Positions 1 to 11,746 of a stretch of DNA of 64,000 bases are shown in pieces. The stretch is from Chaunax sp. Z400 (lineage: Eukaryota; Chordata; Actinopteri; Lophiiformes; Chaunacidae), in NCBI GenBank assembly GCA_037577475.1, contig CM075203.1, forward strand, positions 21,472,397-21,536,396, given 5' to 3'. Under the pieces are notes generated by a model that worked only from the letters and a program-made list of their open reading frames with translations, searched no databases and was not told the origin of the DNA. Both the position numbers and the translations under genes were made by a program. Each line of letters starts with the position of its first letter. Positions within the stretch are counted from its first letter, which is position 1.

Positions 1-51
1 TTCTTCCTGGGGCCGATCCCATCTCTCATCTTCAACACCACGGACGCCTGA
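1..51 (+). CDS. Possible 3' end of a coding exon entering from the left (uncertain)
   Basis: The first 17 codons read FFLGPIPSLIFNTTDA and then a TGA, with the frame open to the window edge. This could be the tail of a terminal exon on the plus strand. It is too short to identify, and the opposite strand is also open here for about 20 codons, so it may be chance. No gene is assigned. Confidence 0.15.
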   Translation, partial: FFLGPIPSLIFNTTDA

Positions 52-1315
52 TCTGCTTCACAAAAACCTGTAGTCCTGCTGCTGGGCTACAGGGCAGTGT
101 CCAAAGACAGCCGTGCTACGTGACGAGAACCATTACATTTCAGAAACCACTTCTCAACACGTGAATCAAGTCCTAAGTGGAGAGAAAGCCTGCTCATGTC
201 TGCAACAGAGAGAGGAGAGAGCCGGAGATGCTGCAAAACCTCACCCAAATTTCCCTCGTCACTGGGCAGCAGACGACAGAGCCCAGCGCTAGTGCACGCT
301 GCCAGCTGGTGTTCAATTCAAAAACTCTGGCTGCCCCTCCGGCATGGGCCGAGCCTCATTCAGTTCAACTCAGTTCAGCTGCTGGCTCGGACACCGAGCG
401 ACAAAACACCCACTACAGAGAGGGAAGGGGGGAAGAAAAGAGGCTATTTTGATGGGAAACAATGCCAACCTGCCCTGAAAAACCCTTGTTAGGCTATTCA
501 GGCTCTTGCAAACTTAGCATATTTTTCAATGATGGTGGGATTTGCAGAGAGAAGCTACAGAGAGAATTGACAGAGAAGAAGGTCCCAAAACAAAACAAAA
601 GCATTGATGGATATAGTTGAAATCACAACCACTATAAGGAAAGGATTTGACTTTCCAAATGATGCAAGCATTCAGAAAAATACACATTGCAGCATTTTCA
701 AGGCAGCTGGGCAACTCTGCTGAGGAAGACTGTATGATACAATCAAAAGCTCCACAACAGCGACTGAATGGGCCTCGTGGTGAAAGTGTTACTGAGTATT
801 AACAGTAAATGTGTGCAGAATGCATCAAACTGATGACGAGCTCTGCCACTCGGATGCATTACATCAGACAACTCTTCAAGAAGCTACCTCAAACATTTGA
901 GATACAGACCAGGGATCAACGAGACCTGTAGACTCTGGCCACTGAAGTCCTAAAGGTGTGTTCACCTTTGTACATACTGCATCCCTACTGTAACACCCCT
1001 GTCTATGCAATTGTCAGCAGCCTGGTACTGGATACATGCACAGGAAGAGCTGCTAATCCTCTGCCAAGGAGAAAGATTCAGCTAACACTGATATAAAGCA
1101 GCAAATTCTTACTTTGATAAGTTGGAGCCAGAAAATGTTTGGCATTTGATAAATGTCTGTCGTTTGAATAATGAATTATCAAACAGCATCACTGAGTTCA
1201 CAATGTCCCACAAATTCAACATACATCAAATTTTCTGTCCACATTACGAAGGCTTAGACCATAATAACAAAAGTGGCTGCATAACAAAAGAAAACAATGC
1301 AGAGGAAGGGGAAAA
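52..1315. other. No gene recognised
   Basis: Short overlapping open frames only, none with a recognisable domain or convincing splice sites. If positions 1-51 are a terminal exon, the first few hundred bases would be its 3' UTR, but no AATAAA close to that stop supports this. Confidence 0.4.
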
Positions 1316-1319
1316 GCCA

Positions 1320-1640
1320 TAAGCTGTGTTTCCACTGCGTGGCAGCATACAGCATACGCTGTGAAGGTCACGCTGTGACGCCTCGGGCTGGTCCAGTTTG
1401 AACACACCGAAGGTTTCACAGAGGAGGGGATTGGTTTCGGCGCTGTTGTGCAATGCCTGTCTGAAAGAGGCTGAGGACAGGAACGTCTGCACCTCCTCAA
1501 CATATGAGCCAATAAACAACTCAGGACCGCTGACGTAGCTTGGCTGTTTAAAAATGGCGGACATGGGTTTGTGCTGTGCAGGATATTCCGTGTGTTTTTT
1601 CAATGATGCACATTGGTGACACAATGACGATCTTCTCTGA
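1320..1640. repeat. Probable interspersed repeat fragment
   Basis: The stretch around AGCTGTGTTTCCACTGCGTG has the look of a dispersed fish element, and it contains a moderately long minus-strand open frame (1244-1624). I do not recognise a protein in it. Repeat status is an inference from familiarity of the motif, not from a second copy in this window. Confidence 0.3.
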
Positions 1641-1796
1641 CCAATCAGTGGTCTGCAGTGTTTTCACCTCATCTTTTAGTTACCTGCTCAGATTGTTTGT
1701 AGCCTGGACAGAGGTGATACCAAAAACTGTTCCACTGTCCACGTCACTGCGAGGATGTGTGTCTGCAAAGGCCTGTGCATGTTTTCATGGGCGTTA

Positions 1797-2225
1797 GCTT
1801 GTCTGTTAGCAGCATTACACAAAACTAGTAGATGGATTTTCATGAAAACATGGCAGCATGGTTCAAGTTGAACATAACATGATGAGGGTTTTTTTCTGGA
1901 CCGCTTTTGTCAATTACACATAAACTACTTGTCAGATTAGGATGAAACTGGGTGGAAGGGTTGAGACGTTTTCCGTGGAAGAAAATCATCAAATTTTGGA
2001 GAGGATCCGGTCTAAGAGGTGGATCCATGAATTTCTTTCACTTCCTTTAACACTGTGAAATAGGGCTTCTTAGCAATCACGCACAAACTACTTCAGATTT
2101 TTGCTAAATTTGGTGGAAGAGTGGATCGTGTGCCAAAAAAGTAATTGTTGGAGTAGATCCAGATAAAGACGAGGAACAGAGACTTTTTTTCACGTCCTCT
2201 AATGTTTTGTGAGAACTGTGGTGGT
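1797..2225. repeat. Dispersed non-coding repeat, copy 1
   Basis: It contains the phrases GTTAGCAGCATTACACAAAA and ATGAAACTGGGTGGAAGG, then a second half-copy with CACGCACAAACTACTTCAG. Related text recurs at about 8250-8350 and 57470-57770, so it is a dispersed family. No coding capacity or terminal repeats were seen. Confidence 0.6.
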
Positions 2226-5200
2226 CATTCTGATGGCGTACATGTCTTATTGGAAGACATATTGTCTATATGTCAGTGAAGCTGGATTTTCAGTGTTTGT
2301 ACTGACCCTCATTGTTTGGTCATTGTTCCAAATGCTGCATCGCTATTAAATTATTTTGTCTAACTTAAACTGTGCAACATATTCTGCTATTTCTGCTTTT
2401 ATTATTTATTTTGTCATCAATGACATGCAATCTTATCTTTTTTGCAAAATCATTACTCGTTCTCACAAAAACAATTGTGTTTATATGTGTATATATTTAT
2501 TTTACTTGTAATTATCAGAAAATATCCAGCAGAAAAGTGATTACAACTGAAATTTCAGTTTGACATAAAGAGGCAAAAAAAAGGCTTGAAGGAAGCGATG
2601 AGTTGAAACCAAACTATGCTCACATTTACTGTCACAATGCAATTAGTACACCATTACTCCTATGCTGAGTGGACTTTATAACCACTGCTGAGTATCACAA
2701 AACTATTAGCTTAGGATATGGTGAGTCACTAAATTAGAGTCTTCTCAAACACAGAAAACCAGAACCATTGAAGGCATCATTAGTCCAAAGCTGCCAAGTC
2801 GTTCTTCAAGCTTCTCTTACGAATGAATTCAAACTGATAAAACCACAATGATAACTGAAATTCACACCACTGAAATGTTTACGATCCTGTAATTGTGTCA
2901 TGTATCTTAAATGTGAATAATGAAGGTCAACTCTTGCTTCACGACTTCGGAGACTTTCGTGTGTCCTTAAGGAGGATGGCTGCTGCTGCATGCCTCTGAC
3001 TGCACTGCTATGAGTTAATGATTATATTACAGAACTCAGAACATAGGAGGAAACACAAACAGAGGAGATAGAAAGTTCTCCTTTGGACCTGTTGAGCAAC
3101 AGGTCAATTGGCCAGTTATGAAATGTTTCACCTACACATCTATGTTTCACTGAAGAGGTTTGACCTGTTGACCCTTCAGACACGGTTACTGACATAACAA
3201 AATGATAAGTGACAATGAAACCAAAATGTGTGGCGTAGGTCTTCAACATGTCCTTCACTACTGCTGACTTTGTACGTTTTACTGTATGCATTATTAGAAT
3301 ATAATCATTCTTTGAGTTAGGAGTTATTCCAGTTGAGATTGTGTCTATGCAAAAGAAGGATGCATGCATGTAAAAGAAAACTGGTATAAAAAACAATGCT
3401 CTATACCTCTTTTTATACAAAAAAGTCCTTGGCAAACAAAATATGACCTTTTTTCTAATTAAAACCCTGCACACAGGGCTGGTGCATGAAAAGTCACAGA
3501 ACACATGACAACACATTTGTAGTAAAGTTGGCTGCAGTGTTGGGATGAAAATCTGATTGGAGATCTGTTTTTTTATAGCGTCAGTACTTTTGATACTATC
3601 AAAGTTACATATTGTACTGCTTTAAACATGTGGTTTTGAAAAAGTATCAATACTTTGATCAACCTGAGTTTGTAAGACATCGGATTAACTGGCCAAACCA
3701 ATCAACTGGACAGGCTCTGTTAATCATTACAGTATGCTTAAGACAAAGCGCTCTTTGGATGAGGTTGGAGCATCTGAATCCTTCATTCTGACGGTGGAAT
3801 CAAAAACTGTCTGACAACATTTGAAACCAATGATTTAACATCCATGGCCACTTTAATAAAAATGCAATATCTGCATGTGAAAGGAGGAACTTCTCTCAAA
3901 CTCCTCTGATAGACAGTATTTGTAATTCCTTGTTGGCAACTCATTAATAACTGCAATATTGCAGGTTCATTGCAGGTCACTGACAAAGTGTAATTCCAAA
4001 CCACATTGTGACTGGCTGCTGGTAAAAAAGGCAGCCACATTGCTAAATTTGGTTTAAAAGTTCTGATACTGTCAGTATTTCTACTGAGGCTCGTTTTTGG
4101 TTCCACAGTTCCAAAATGTCAACACAGTGTGATGTCACAGCGTCATTTTAGACCGACACAGTGAAGTCTTCAATACGTCTGTCTAACTAAGGACCAGGGC
4201 CACCAGATATTCAAGTCAATGACATGTATGACAAGGAAAAACTGTTGTGTAAAGCTGTAATCAATAAAAACATTTTTTTTCTTCATAGATTAGTTTAAGA
4301 ATTAATCAGTTGGTCAAGATAATTACCAATTAATTTTCCATTTAGATGATTCCATAATTCATAATTGTCAACACTCATCTGAGATAGACCAGAATCAGTG
4401 TGTCAAGCAATAAATGAGGATTTCTTTGTACAAGTGTTCTTTCACAAATTAAGTACACGTCTCCCTGAGGAGTTTCATAGAAAAACATGAACCTAATTCC
4501 AAGAAGCCCCTCAGGACAGTGTTAATCCCAGGGGCATTATTTGTTCAGTAAACCATTCTTCACCTCATGACATTTAGGCAGCACAGGAAGACTGAGAAGC
4601 TCACCTGCTTCTTATCCTGCGGCTCCATGGCAACCACAACCACAGCCACTCCACATGCTCTGCTCCTCAAGCAGCCGGCGCCACCTGGCAGAGCCCTGTC
4701 AGTGCCGCTCTGCAGAGTCCAAATCAGGTGGACTGGACCCTCTCAGCCCCGCTGCCTGTGGAAACTGCAGATCAGGTGGGTCGAGTTTAGCTTGAGGATG
4801 ATGGACAAGGCAGGCAGGTGCAGCCTTGTCCCTCCACCTGGCAAAGCCTCCTGCCCCACCTCTTCTGCCAGTGTGACAGGAGGCACATCCACAAGTGCAG
4901 GGACCAGCGAAGAGAAGCGCAGAACTCTGGGATATGGGGTTTTTGCTTGGAGTATTAATTGCTGCTCAGTTGCGACACAGGGATCCTCTTCATAACATTC
5001 ATGGAGCTCACTGTGGAGACATGAGAAATGACATGACTCAATTAAAAAGTACATACATTTATCTAAAGAGTAGTACTCTATAACAATGTATGACAATTAT
5101 ACTAATGAAGATAATGTTAAATATGAACACAGTTTAACCCCATCAGATCAATCTGCTTGGTTCAAATTAGCATCAACGCCGTCATGTTGTATGGTGCTGG

Positions 5201-5565
5201 AGGGGCTTCAGCGAGAGCGCCCAGATGTTAGCATAATAGCTCTATTGAAAAACAGCCCAATGCCCTGATTCCACTGACACCAGGCTCACCGCTCAGTCTG
5301 ACCACATAAGCAGCTTCCCTCTGCCACAAAAAGCCCAGTGAACTCCACAGTCAGCAGTCTCCTTTGGCAAAGATTCGACAGCGCTCAGCCAAACATAGGA
5401 GAAAAGAGCCAGATAGACTGAAGGGTGAGAGGCAGCAATGATGGCAAAGTAAGTAAGACTGTGTTCAAGGAAGATTACACCTAAACACTCCTACTGGAGG
5501 CTCTAAAGGTGTGCTAGGTCTAGTAGGATGCAAGTTACTCCTAAAGAATAGAGTCACATAGATAG
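2226..5565. other. Intergenic DNA, no gene recognised
   Basis: AT-rich unique-looking sequence with only short open frames. A minus-strand frame of 164 codons (3022-3516) and a plus-strand frame of 142 codons (4567-4995) were read and show no family motif, low-complexity composition and no splice context. About 3575-3665 has mirrored GTATC/GATAC-type wording typical of small palindromic fish repeats. Confidence 0.4.
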
Positions 5566-5569
5566 TTGA

Positions 5570-6290
5570 ATGAAACTATTCGACCCCCATTATTGGGTTT
5601 ATTTGGAAAATATACTATTTATCAGCTGTTTGCAATAACCAAACCAAACAACAACAGTTTAAATATCTCAGATATTACAAGTGTTTTTCTCAAATATAAC
5701 ACAAAATGTTAATTTTACTGACTAGTGCAGTCTCTAAACGATTCAAACCTTAATGACAAGTGACATACACACCAGCTCATTCCTCATGGACAAAGGCCTC
5801 CAGTTCTGGAATATTCCTGGTTTACCTGCTGCAACCACCTTCTTCAGATCCCACCAGAGATTTTCTATGGGATTCCAGTCAGGCGACTGTGATGGTCACT
5901 CTAGAATGATCCAGGACTTCTTCTTAAACCAAGCCTTGGTGGACTCTGAGGTCTGCTTGGGATCATTGTCCTTTTGGAACGTCCAGTGAGGTCCAAGCTT
6001 CATCTTCCTCACAGATGGAGACGTTTTCTTCTAGGATTTCCTGATCCTTGATGGAATCCATCTGACCCTCTACAGGCTGCAGGTTTCCAGTGGTTCAGGA
6101 AGCAAAGCAGCCCCAGAGTATCACTGATCCACCGCCATGCTTCACTGTAGGGTGTTCTTTTCAGCATCAGCTTCATTCTTCCTCCTCCAGACATACTGCT
6201 GATCCAGAGGCCCCAAAAGTTCCAGTTTGGTTTCATGGCTCCACAGAACAGCATCCCAAACCTTCTGGGTCTGATCTAGATGGTTCTGCT
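5570..6290 (-). mobile_element. Tc1/mariner transposon remnant, minus strand
   Basis: Translated on the minus strand, 5760-5985 gives Tc1 transposase wording: KDNDPKQTSESTKAWFKKK, then PSQSPDWNPIENLWWDLKK, which contains the conserved block around the last two catalytic acidic residues (DxxP...SPDxNPIE). Farther upstream (6009-6254) the frame is shifted and reads as the tryptophan-rich middle of the transposase. At 5585-5650 the text matches the terminal part of the relative at 62.3 kb (ATACTATTTATCAGCTGTTT). The copy is truncated and frameshifted, so it is inactive. Confidence 0.85.
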
Positions 6291-6299
6291 CATTAGGAG

Positions 6300-6447
6300 C
6301 AATAACCATTCACACAAACACTGGGAGCAAACTGGGGTTCAGTATCTGCTCAAGGACACTTTGACATGTAGACTGCAGGGGCTGGGGATGGAACCACCGA
6401 CCTTCTGATAAGTAGACGACCGCTCTACCACTGAGCCACAGGCGTGT
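6300..6447 (-). mobile_element. tRNA-derived SINE, minus strand
   Basis: The minus strand reads GTGGCTCAGTGGTAGAGCGG (A-box region) and then GGTCGGTGGTTCCATCCCC (B-box region), followed by the tRNA-unrelated body with TGTCCTTGAGCAGATACTGA. The same element is present at 31.24 kb and 46.4 kb. It abuts the Tc1 remnant on its left. It is a Pol III-type retroposon with no protein. Confidence 0.85.
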
Positions 6448-6449
6448 AG

Positions 6450-7590
6450 TTCAGCATTAAACTGGAAAAGCTCACTGAAATTGAGACACCATTCATTTTG
6501 TGAATTACGCCTATGGCTTTTCCCACTGTCAAACATTCCAAAGGGGCCTATTAAGGTTTAAAAAGGTATGAGACGTTCACTGGATGTCATGAAACAGCTT
6601 CCAGTTTTGAGGCCTGTTGTCACTCATAAATCTACTCATTTTATCGCCTTCAATGAACAATTTCCGATGACCTTGTGATGACAAAGCAGGTATATGCAGA
6701 CCTAACGACAAATGTTGCTCCTGCTGGCAGCTGTCATCTACTCCGTGGGTGTGCTACGTCACCAGACAGGTCTACTATTATCTACGTCAACTCAGCGAGT
6801 TACTCCTCGTCAATGGATTAGTCCTCGCCCCCAAAACCTGCTTAGACATAAAAAATAAGAGTCTGTGCTGAAATAATGTGTAGAGGAATGTGTAAAACTG
6901 CGTTCAATCATACAATATATATTATACGATTAGCTGACGTCAGACACGAAGGTGAAAATGTCGCATTCAAATAGTGTTCATAATGTCATTGCATTAAGAA
7001 GCTGTACAGAACCACACATATGAGGCGTGGCTTCCACTGTCAACCACATTATGTATAAGCGCTAACTAGCGTGAGATGCTTTCGAACCTTTTACTTAGTC
7101 CGCCTTAAGACACATTTTAAGAAAGTACGTTACAACTTCTAACACCAGTGCCCACGGACTGCGCTGTTATTGTTTTGGGGAACGATTGTGTGAAATGAGG
7201 AACGTGACGCTTCCTCGAAAATGACAGCTCGTGTATGATTAAGTTGACAACATATCGCAGGCCATGTTTGCTACAGGTGGGGTGTAACAGACCCAGCAGC
7301 ATTCAGTGTAACATATTTTCACGTTGAATCGGAGTTCATGCTGTCCTCTACATGCTGATGTCTGGCATCGCGTCCAACATAAACGTCTCCTTCTCTTGAT
7401 GTCAACGGCAGATGCTAACAGACGCTTCGATCCAAATGGACGTACACTGTCACAATATTCGCCATAACAACACAGCATATCGATTTACAGTGTCAGTCGG
7501 CGAACTCACCTTTTGTAGTTCTCAGGTCGTTGTCCCTTTGAAGCTACGTTTTTTTTTCTGGAATACAAATGTACTTCTGGGAGCTTACTT
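6450..7590. other. No gene recognised; lies downstream of a minus-strand promoter
   Basis: The region is richer in CpG than its surroundings between about 6700 and 7590, which fits a position just inside a minus-strand transcript. A 79-codon minus-strand frame (7239-7478) has no recognisable domain. No further exon of the putative gene at 7.6 kb could be fixed. Confidence 0.35.
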
Positions 7591-7592
7591 AC

Positions 7593-7725
7593 TGTACCGC
7601 AGCAGCCATGTTGGAGAACGCTCAGTCTGGAAGGAGGAATTGTGTATTGTCATTGGACGGCGCTAGAGTACTCTTCCCTCTGATTGGCTGAGACTAGAGT
7701 GGACGAAGCCTCGTTGTTGCGCTTG
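7593..7725 (-). promoter_or_regulatory. Putative minus-strand CCAAT promoter with short first coding exon
   Basis: On the minus strand two CCAAT boxes appear (from ATTGG at about 7683-7687 and 7651-7655 on the plus strand). About 40 bases after the nearer one comes an ATG at 7609 that reads MAAAV, and a strong splice donor (ACA then GTAAGT) ends this 17-nt coding exon at 7593. The arrangement, TATA-less with CCAAT boxes near a short ATG exon, is typical of vertebrate housekeeping promoters. The downstream exons were not found, so the gene is unidentified; it could also be a non-coding transcript. Confidence 0.4.
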
Positions 7726-9415
7726 TTTGAGGTTCTATTTTGAAATGGGAAACCTCCACTCTCAAATGAGCAGTGGCTAGATACCAATCATGGCACTACT
7801 ATGGCCTGTTATCCTTCAGCTAATATGTAGTCTATGACTTTATCAATAGTGCAACAATTCACGAAGTTCATGTTTGACAGAACACAGAATATTCAACAAA
7901 TGAAAACAACTGAATGATAGTAAACGTCCCGTTGTCCCATTTCTCTGGAAGGCAGCATAATGAGGAAACTCAGGGAGGGGGAGAAAAATACTTAATTTGA
8001 TTTCAGTTTAGGGAAATTACTTATTTTTTTGCCTTCAGCAATGAGATTATGTTTTGCCAGCCTTGTTTGTCAATTTGGAGCATTACACAAAAACTACTTG
8101 ATGATGAGTACCTGAACCTGGATTTTTTTAGGCCTTTTTTGGTCATAATTCTTCCATTCTTACCCAATTTTCTTTATTTACTGTGACCAAAAGCCTAATC
8201 CTAAAGTAAACTTAAGAATAAAGAACAAATCTGAAAAGCCGCAACTTTCTTCAACATTGTGAGATTGGGCTCTTTTCATAGTGTCTGTCTGTTACACAAA
8301 CAATCTACCTAAACTACCTGATGGATTTGATGGCAGAAGGTTTGGGCTTGTACTAAAGACAAACCTGCTTCGTTTTCTTATGTTAGGTTAATAAGTGGAC
8401 TTTGGATTAGGGTTTAATTTAATTAAATGAGGTTTACTAGGAGTCCCCTCCTAGTTTTTATTTTATCACCAACCACATTTTTCTTTTATCATTTTAGTGT
8501 TTTCCATCTGTGAGCAGCTCAGTTTGCTTGGGTATTTATTCTGTACACTGTCCTCTTTTTTCCTTCAGAGTCAACAGTCCCATTTTTGTTGATATCAGTT
8601 CACTAGTGTTTGTATAATCCTGTTAAATAACAAGCAGACAACAAACCAACAATACATGATGAAACAAGGTGGCAAAACATTTCCTTTGAGGGACATAATG
8701 ATTGATTAATAAAACAGCTGAGAATTTAGTCCAATTAACCACTGATAAATAGTAGATTTTACCAATAAACCTAATATGTAATAGGGGTTGAATTTTGCTT
8801 CCAACTGTATATAAGTAGTTTTGTTGTCTGAACATAATAAAACTTAACATGAAAACTAAAGTACTAAAATAAATCTGAAAATGGCAAGTTAACTAAGTCT
8901 CAAAATAACAGAGCAACTATTTAATAATGCCATAATTTTGGACTGAGTGTTAGGGGTCAATGTAAAACAGTTATCTACAGACAGACCTCTGACTGACAGC
9001 ATGGTTGTAGCTATTTATAGTATGTTAACTGACTTCTTTAGGCCTTTCCTGGAGTTTTTTAAGCCTTAAACTTCTTACAATACCTCACAAACAGCAGCTG
9101 CTGCTGAGGAGTCAGTGTCAACTAAGCTTGTTTGAATTTTTGGAGATATCCTGCTAAAAACCAAACACATGTAATGCATTGTTGCCTTTGCATCTTGACG
9201 CATGGGGGGGAAACTTCAATAATATTATTATTCTTGCGATTACACTGTTTGTGTCCTATCAACACATTAAACAGGTAATATATGTTTGAACAAAACGTCC
9301 ACCAGGTGTCACCATCCCAACACTTTTCCAGCCTCTGCTAGTGGGAGAGATGCTGCTGCTCAGAGGAGACTTCACACATAATTTTCCAGTTTGTCAGCTT
9401 GTAAAAAAGGGTTCT
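7726..9415. other. Intergenic DNA with repeat fragments
   Basis: No coding region seen. About 8250-8350 resembles the dispersed repeat at 1.8-2.2 kb. About 8700-8820 matches a Tc1-family end: the minus strand begins TACAGTTGGAAGCAAAATTC, as in the MITE at 45.1 kb, so this is a solo end or a decayed MITE. Confidence 0.5.
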
Positions 9416-9420
9416 TGACC

Positions 9421-9560
9421 CTACTTCACCCACCCTACAACCAACGGCCTACAGACTATGAGGTGGACCATCTAGCTGAGCGGTGCAGAGATAACTACCT
9501 GATCCTCAACACCACAAAAACTAGGAGATGATCATTGACTTCAGGAGGACAATAGTGTAT
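9421..9560 (+). mobile_element. Non-LTR retrotransposon fragment (reverse transcriptase piece)
   Basis: A plus-strand frame reads VDHLAERCRDNYLILNTTKT and then breaks. This is the block after the YADD motif in L2/Maui-type fish LINEs, where the wording is usually W...N-L-LN--KTKE. Only about 45 codons remain. It is probably of the same broad group as the L2-like end at 43.2 kb. Confidence 0.6.
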
Positions 9561-10550
9561 GAGGGGCTGTTAGGGACATTGTTCAGAATTTCCTCTCACA
9601 TACACATGTGAAAAATGGAAAAAAAATTGTTTGTACGAAAGCATTTCAGTATAGTGTATGGGAGCTTTTCCACCACCAAAAACATGCAGTAGAGGTGAAC
9701 TGGTGACGCAAAATGCAAATCATGCCACCATACCTGAGGGAATTCACATTCCTTTGAACAGCCTGCAGAATGTGACTTTTGTTGAAAGCAGGCTTCATGA
9801 TGAGGCCTGCTACAATGAAATGGTACCGTTTTTTTTTTTTGCTGTCTTGTGATTACACAATACAATCTCTATTCAGGCAAAGTATCTATCAAACATTGGC
9901 GGCCACAGCACCTCCTCCAACACCAGACGGGTCTTGGGCAGAGTGCTGACAACCACACTGGGCCAGCAACTCTGCTGGCACGGCTCTGGACAGAAAGTGG
10001 CCTTTGGTGACTTGCTGCTTTGCAAAGTAGTGATTGGTACAGTGTGAAAGGTTCATATGCAATAAGACCTTAGAAGGGGAACAAAATCCAAAGTTTGAAT
10101 TAACTGTAAAGGTGAAGTTACAGAATATTCATGTGACTATGAAATATACCATTTTTGTGTTTCTGATCATGCTAGAAAAAGAAAGGCATGGTGGTATTTC
10201 ACAAAGACTAATTAACCTAGCAAGTAAATTTAATCTAACTCCTAACCTGATTTTAACTTAGTCTAAAGACTCCACCTGTGGCTCAACCGGGCTGAACCTT
10301 ATTTACAGCTGACATTACATGTAGACCTTTCTAACCAATTATTTCCATGAACTATGAAACCAGAAGAACAGGAACTAATCTAAGAACTAAAAGTCTCTTT
10401 TGCAAATTCCTGTTTCCCTTTCCACTGCATCTGAGGAATGAGGAAATTACAAAAACAAAACATCGTCAGGTGACGCAACTGAAGTATACAGCATTTTACA
10501 CAATCAGTAATTCGTGTGTCCTCATCAGCATTGATTACACCAGTAATCCT
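9561..10550. other. No gene recognised
   Basis: Short open frames only. An 89-codon minus-strand frame at 9596-9865 contains a poly-lysine-like run from a T tract and has no family resemblance. Confidence 0.4.
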
Positions 10551-10554
10551 CCTC

Positions 10555-10885
10555 TTCATGGTACAACCTTCAGATTTCATCTTGAGGGATGGCGGCCCTC
10601 TCTTCAGCCAGAGCTGCCAGGTGCTGTTCAGTCTGTGGAGGATGTTAAAGTTGTCACACTCAACCAACCCCACAGGTTTTCAGTGGAGTTTCAGGCTCCT
10701 GGCTCAACGCTGGCCAGTCCAGATTTGTGACTCCATTCTCCTCCAGAAACTGAGCACACACATTAGCCACTGTGGGGCAACCTTGTGTAGATTTACAATG
10801 TACAGGCCTAAAATGGGTGCCAATGGTCTCTGGTGCTGCAGTGGCCAATGAAAACCTGCTTCTGAGGTGCAGCAAGCGGATATGT
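10555..10885 (-). mobile_element. Tc1/mariner transposase fragment, second family
   Basis: The minus strand (10660-10875) reads FLEENGVTNLDWPALS, which matches the stretch just before the final catalytic Asp of Tc1 transposases (normally DWPA-SPDLNPIEH). The expected SPDLNPIE text is broken here. Further on, the frame that continues through 10380-10600 gives the arginine-rich tail region in decayed form. It differs from the Tc1 families at 5.8 kb and 63 kb. Confidence 0.65.
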
Positions 10886-10889
10886 CTGA

Positions 10890-11705
10890 CATATGGTTAA
10901 GGTGCAGACTCTATTAGCTAATCAGGTGTAGCTTTACTAGTACATCATCATCCTAGATCAGGGATGTAAAATGAATGAAAATGAAGTTTTACTTTATTTG
11001 GCATATTTGTCAACATTGCAGTTAAATTATGATAATATTTAGATCAAGTCTATCATTTATTGGGCTTCATTGATCTGCAGGCATGTTGTTATAGCAGCAA
11101 TACTAAAGGTTCTATATGTGTAATCCAGGACTGTGGTGGTGGTGATGTTCTTTTTAAAGTATACTGCCATCTGGTGAATCTATAAAGACATTGGGAGTTA
11201 AGGGTTTAAGTTTAAACTAGTAGACTGAAATATGTCTAACTCACTCATTGATTTCTTCTTTTCAGGTCTTCACGGCTTTCTTCCTTACCAGAAATCCACA
11301 TCCTCAGGAATATTGTGTTTACTTGTATTTATTTGTATTTACCTTCTTCCTTAACTTTAAAGTGAATTCATTATTTTTTATATTTTAGCCACTTGGTCTC
11401 ATGAATGGGAGGCAAAACAAACTTCCTTAAATGCTCAGATGTGCATTTTACTCTCAGGTAAAGCTGAAAACTAACGGTGCATAAAGAAATAAATGATTTT
11501 GAAGGTAAATCATTCAACCCTGATTTATTAATTATTACTACACACACATCAAATCAAGATAAATCTCAAAGAAGTCACATTTACTGAGTCTTTAAATTGG
11601 TTTTCATCACTTGTCATCACAGATGTTTGTAATCAGTAAATACTGCATCTCAGTGACAAAACAAACTAAATAATAAAAAATAAATAAAATAACAGATTTT
11701 TCTAA
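10890..11705. other. No gene recognised
   Basis: AT-rich non-coding sequence. A pyrimidine tract with TTTTCAG at about 11260 could act as a splice acceptor, but no coding text follows it. Confidence 0.4.
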
Positions 11706-11746
11706 ATTAAGTCAAGTCAATTTGATTTATATAGAGCCTTTTTTGC
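11706..11746 (+). repeat. Left half of an interspersed fish repeat split by a LINE
   Basis: The text AGTCAAGTCAATTTGATTTA is the usual beginning of a dispersed fish repeat whose continuation (CCAAATCACAACAAAAATTA) is found only at 14118, on the far side of the retrotransposon. The uninterrupted relative at about 45553 shows both halves side by side. Confidence 0.7.

Noticed and set aside
3022..3516. 164-codon minus-strand frame as a gene
   Set aside because: Hydrophobic, cysteine-rich, no domain, no splice or promoter context; consistent with chance in AT-rich DNA.
4567..4995. 142-codon plus-strand frame as a gene
   Set aside because: Serine- and threonine-rich text with no family resemblance; no start context or flanking exons.
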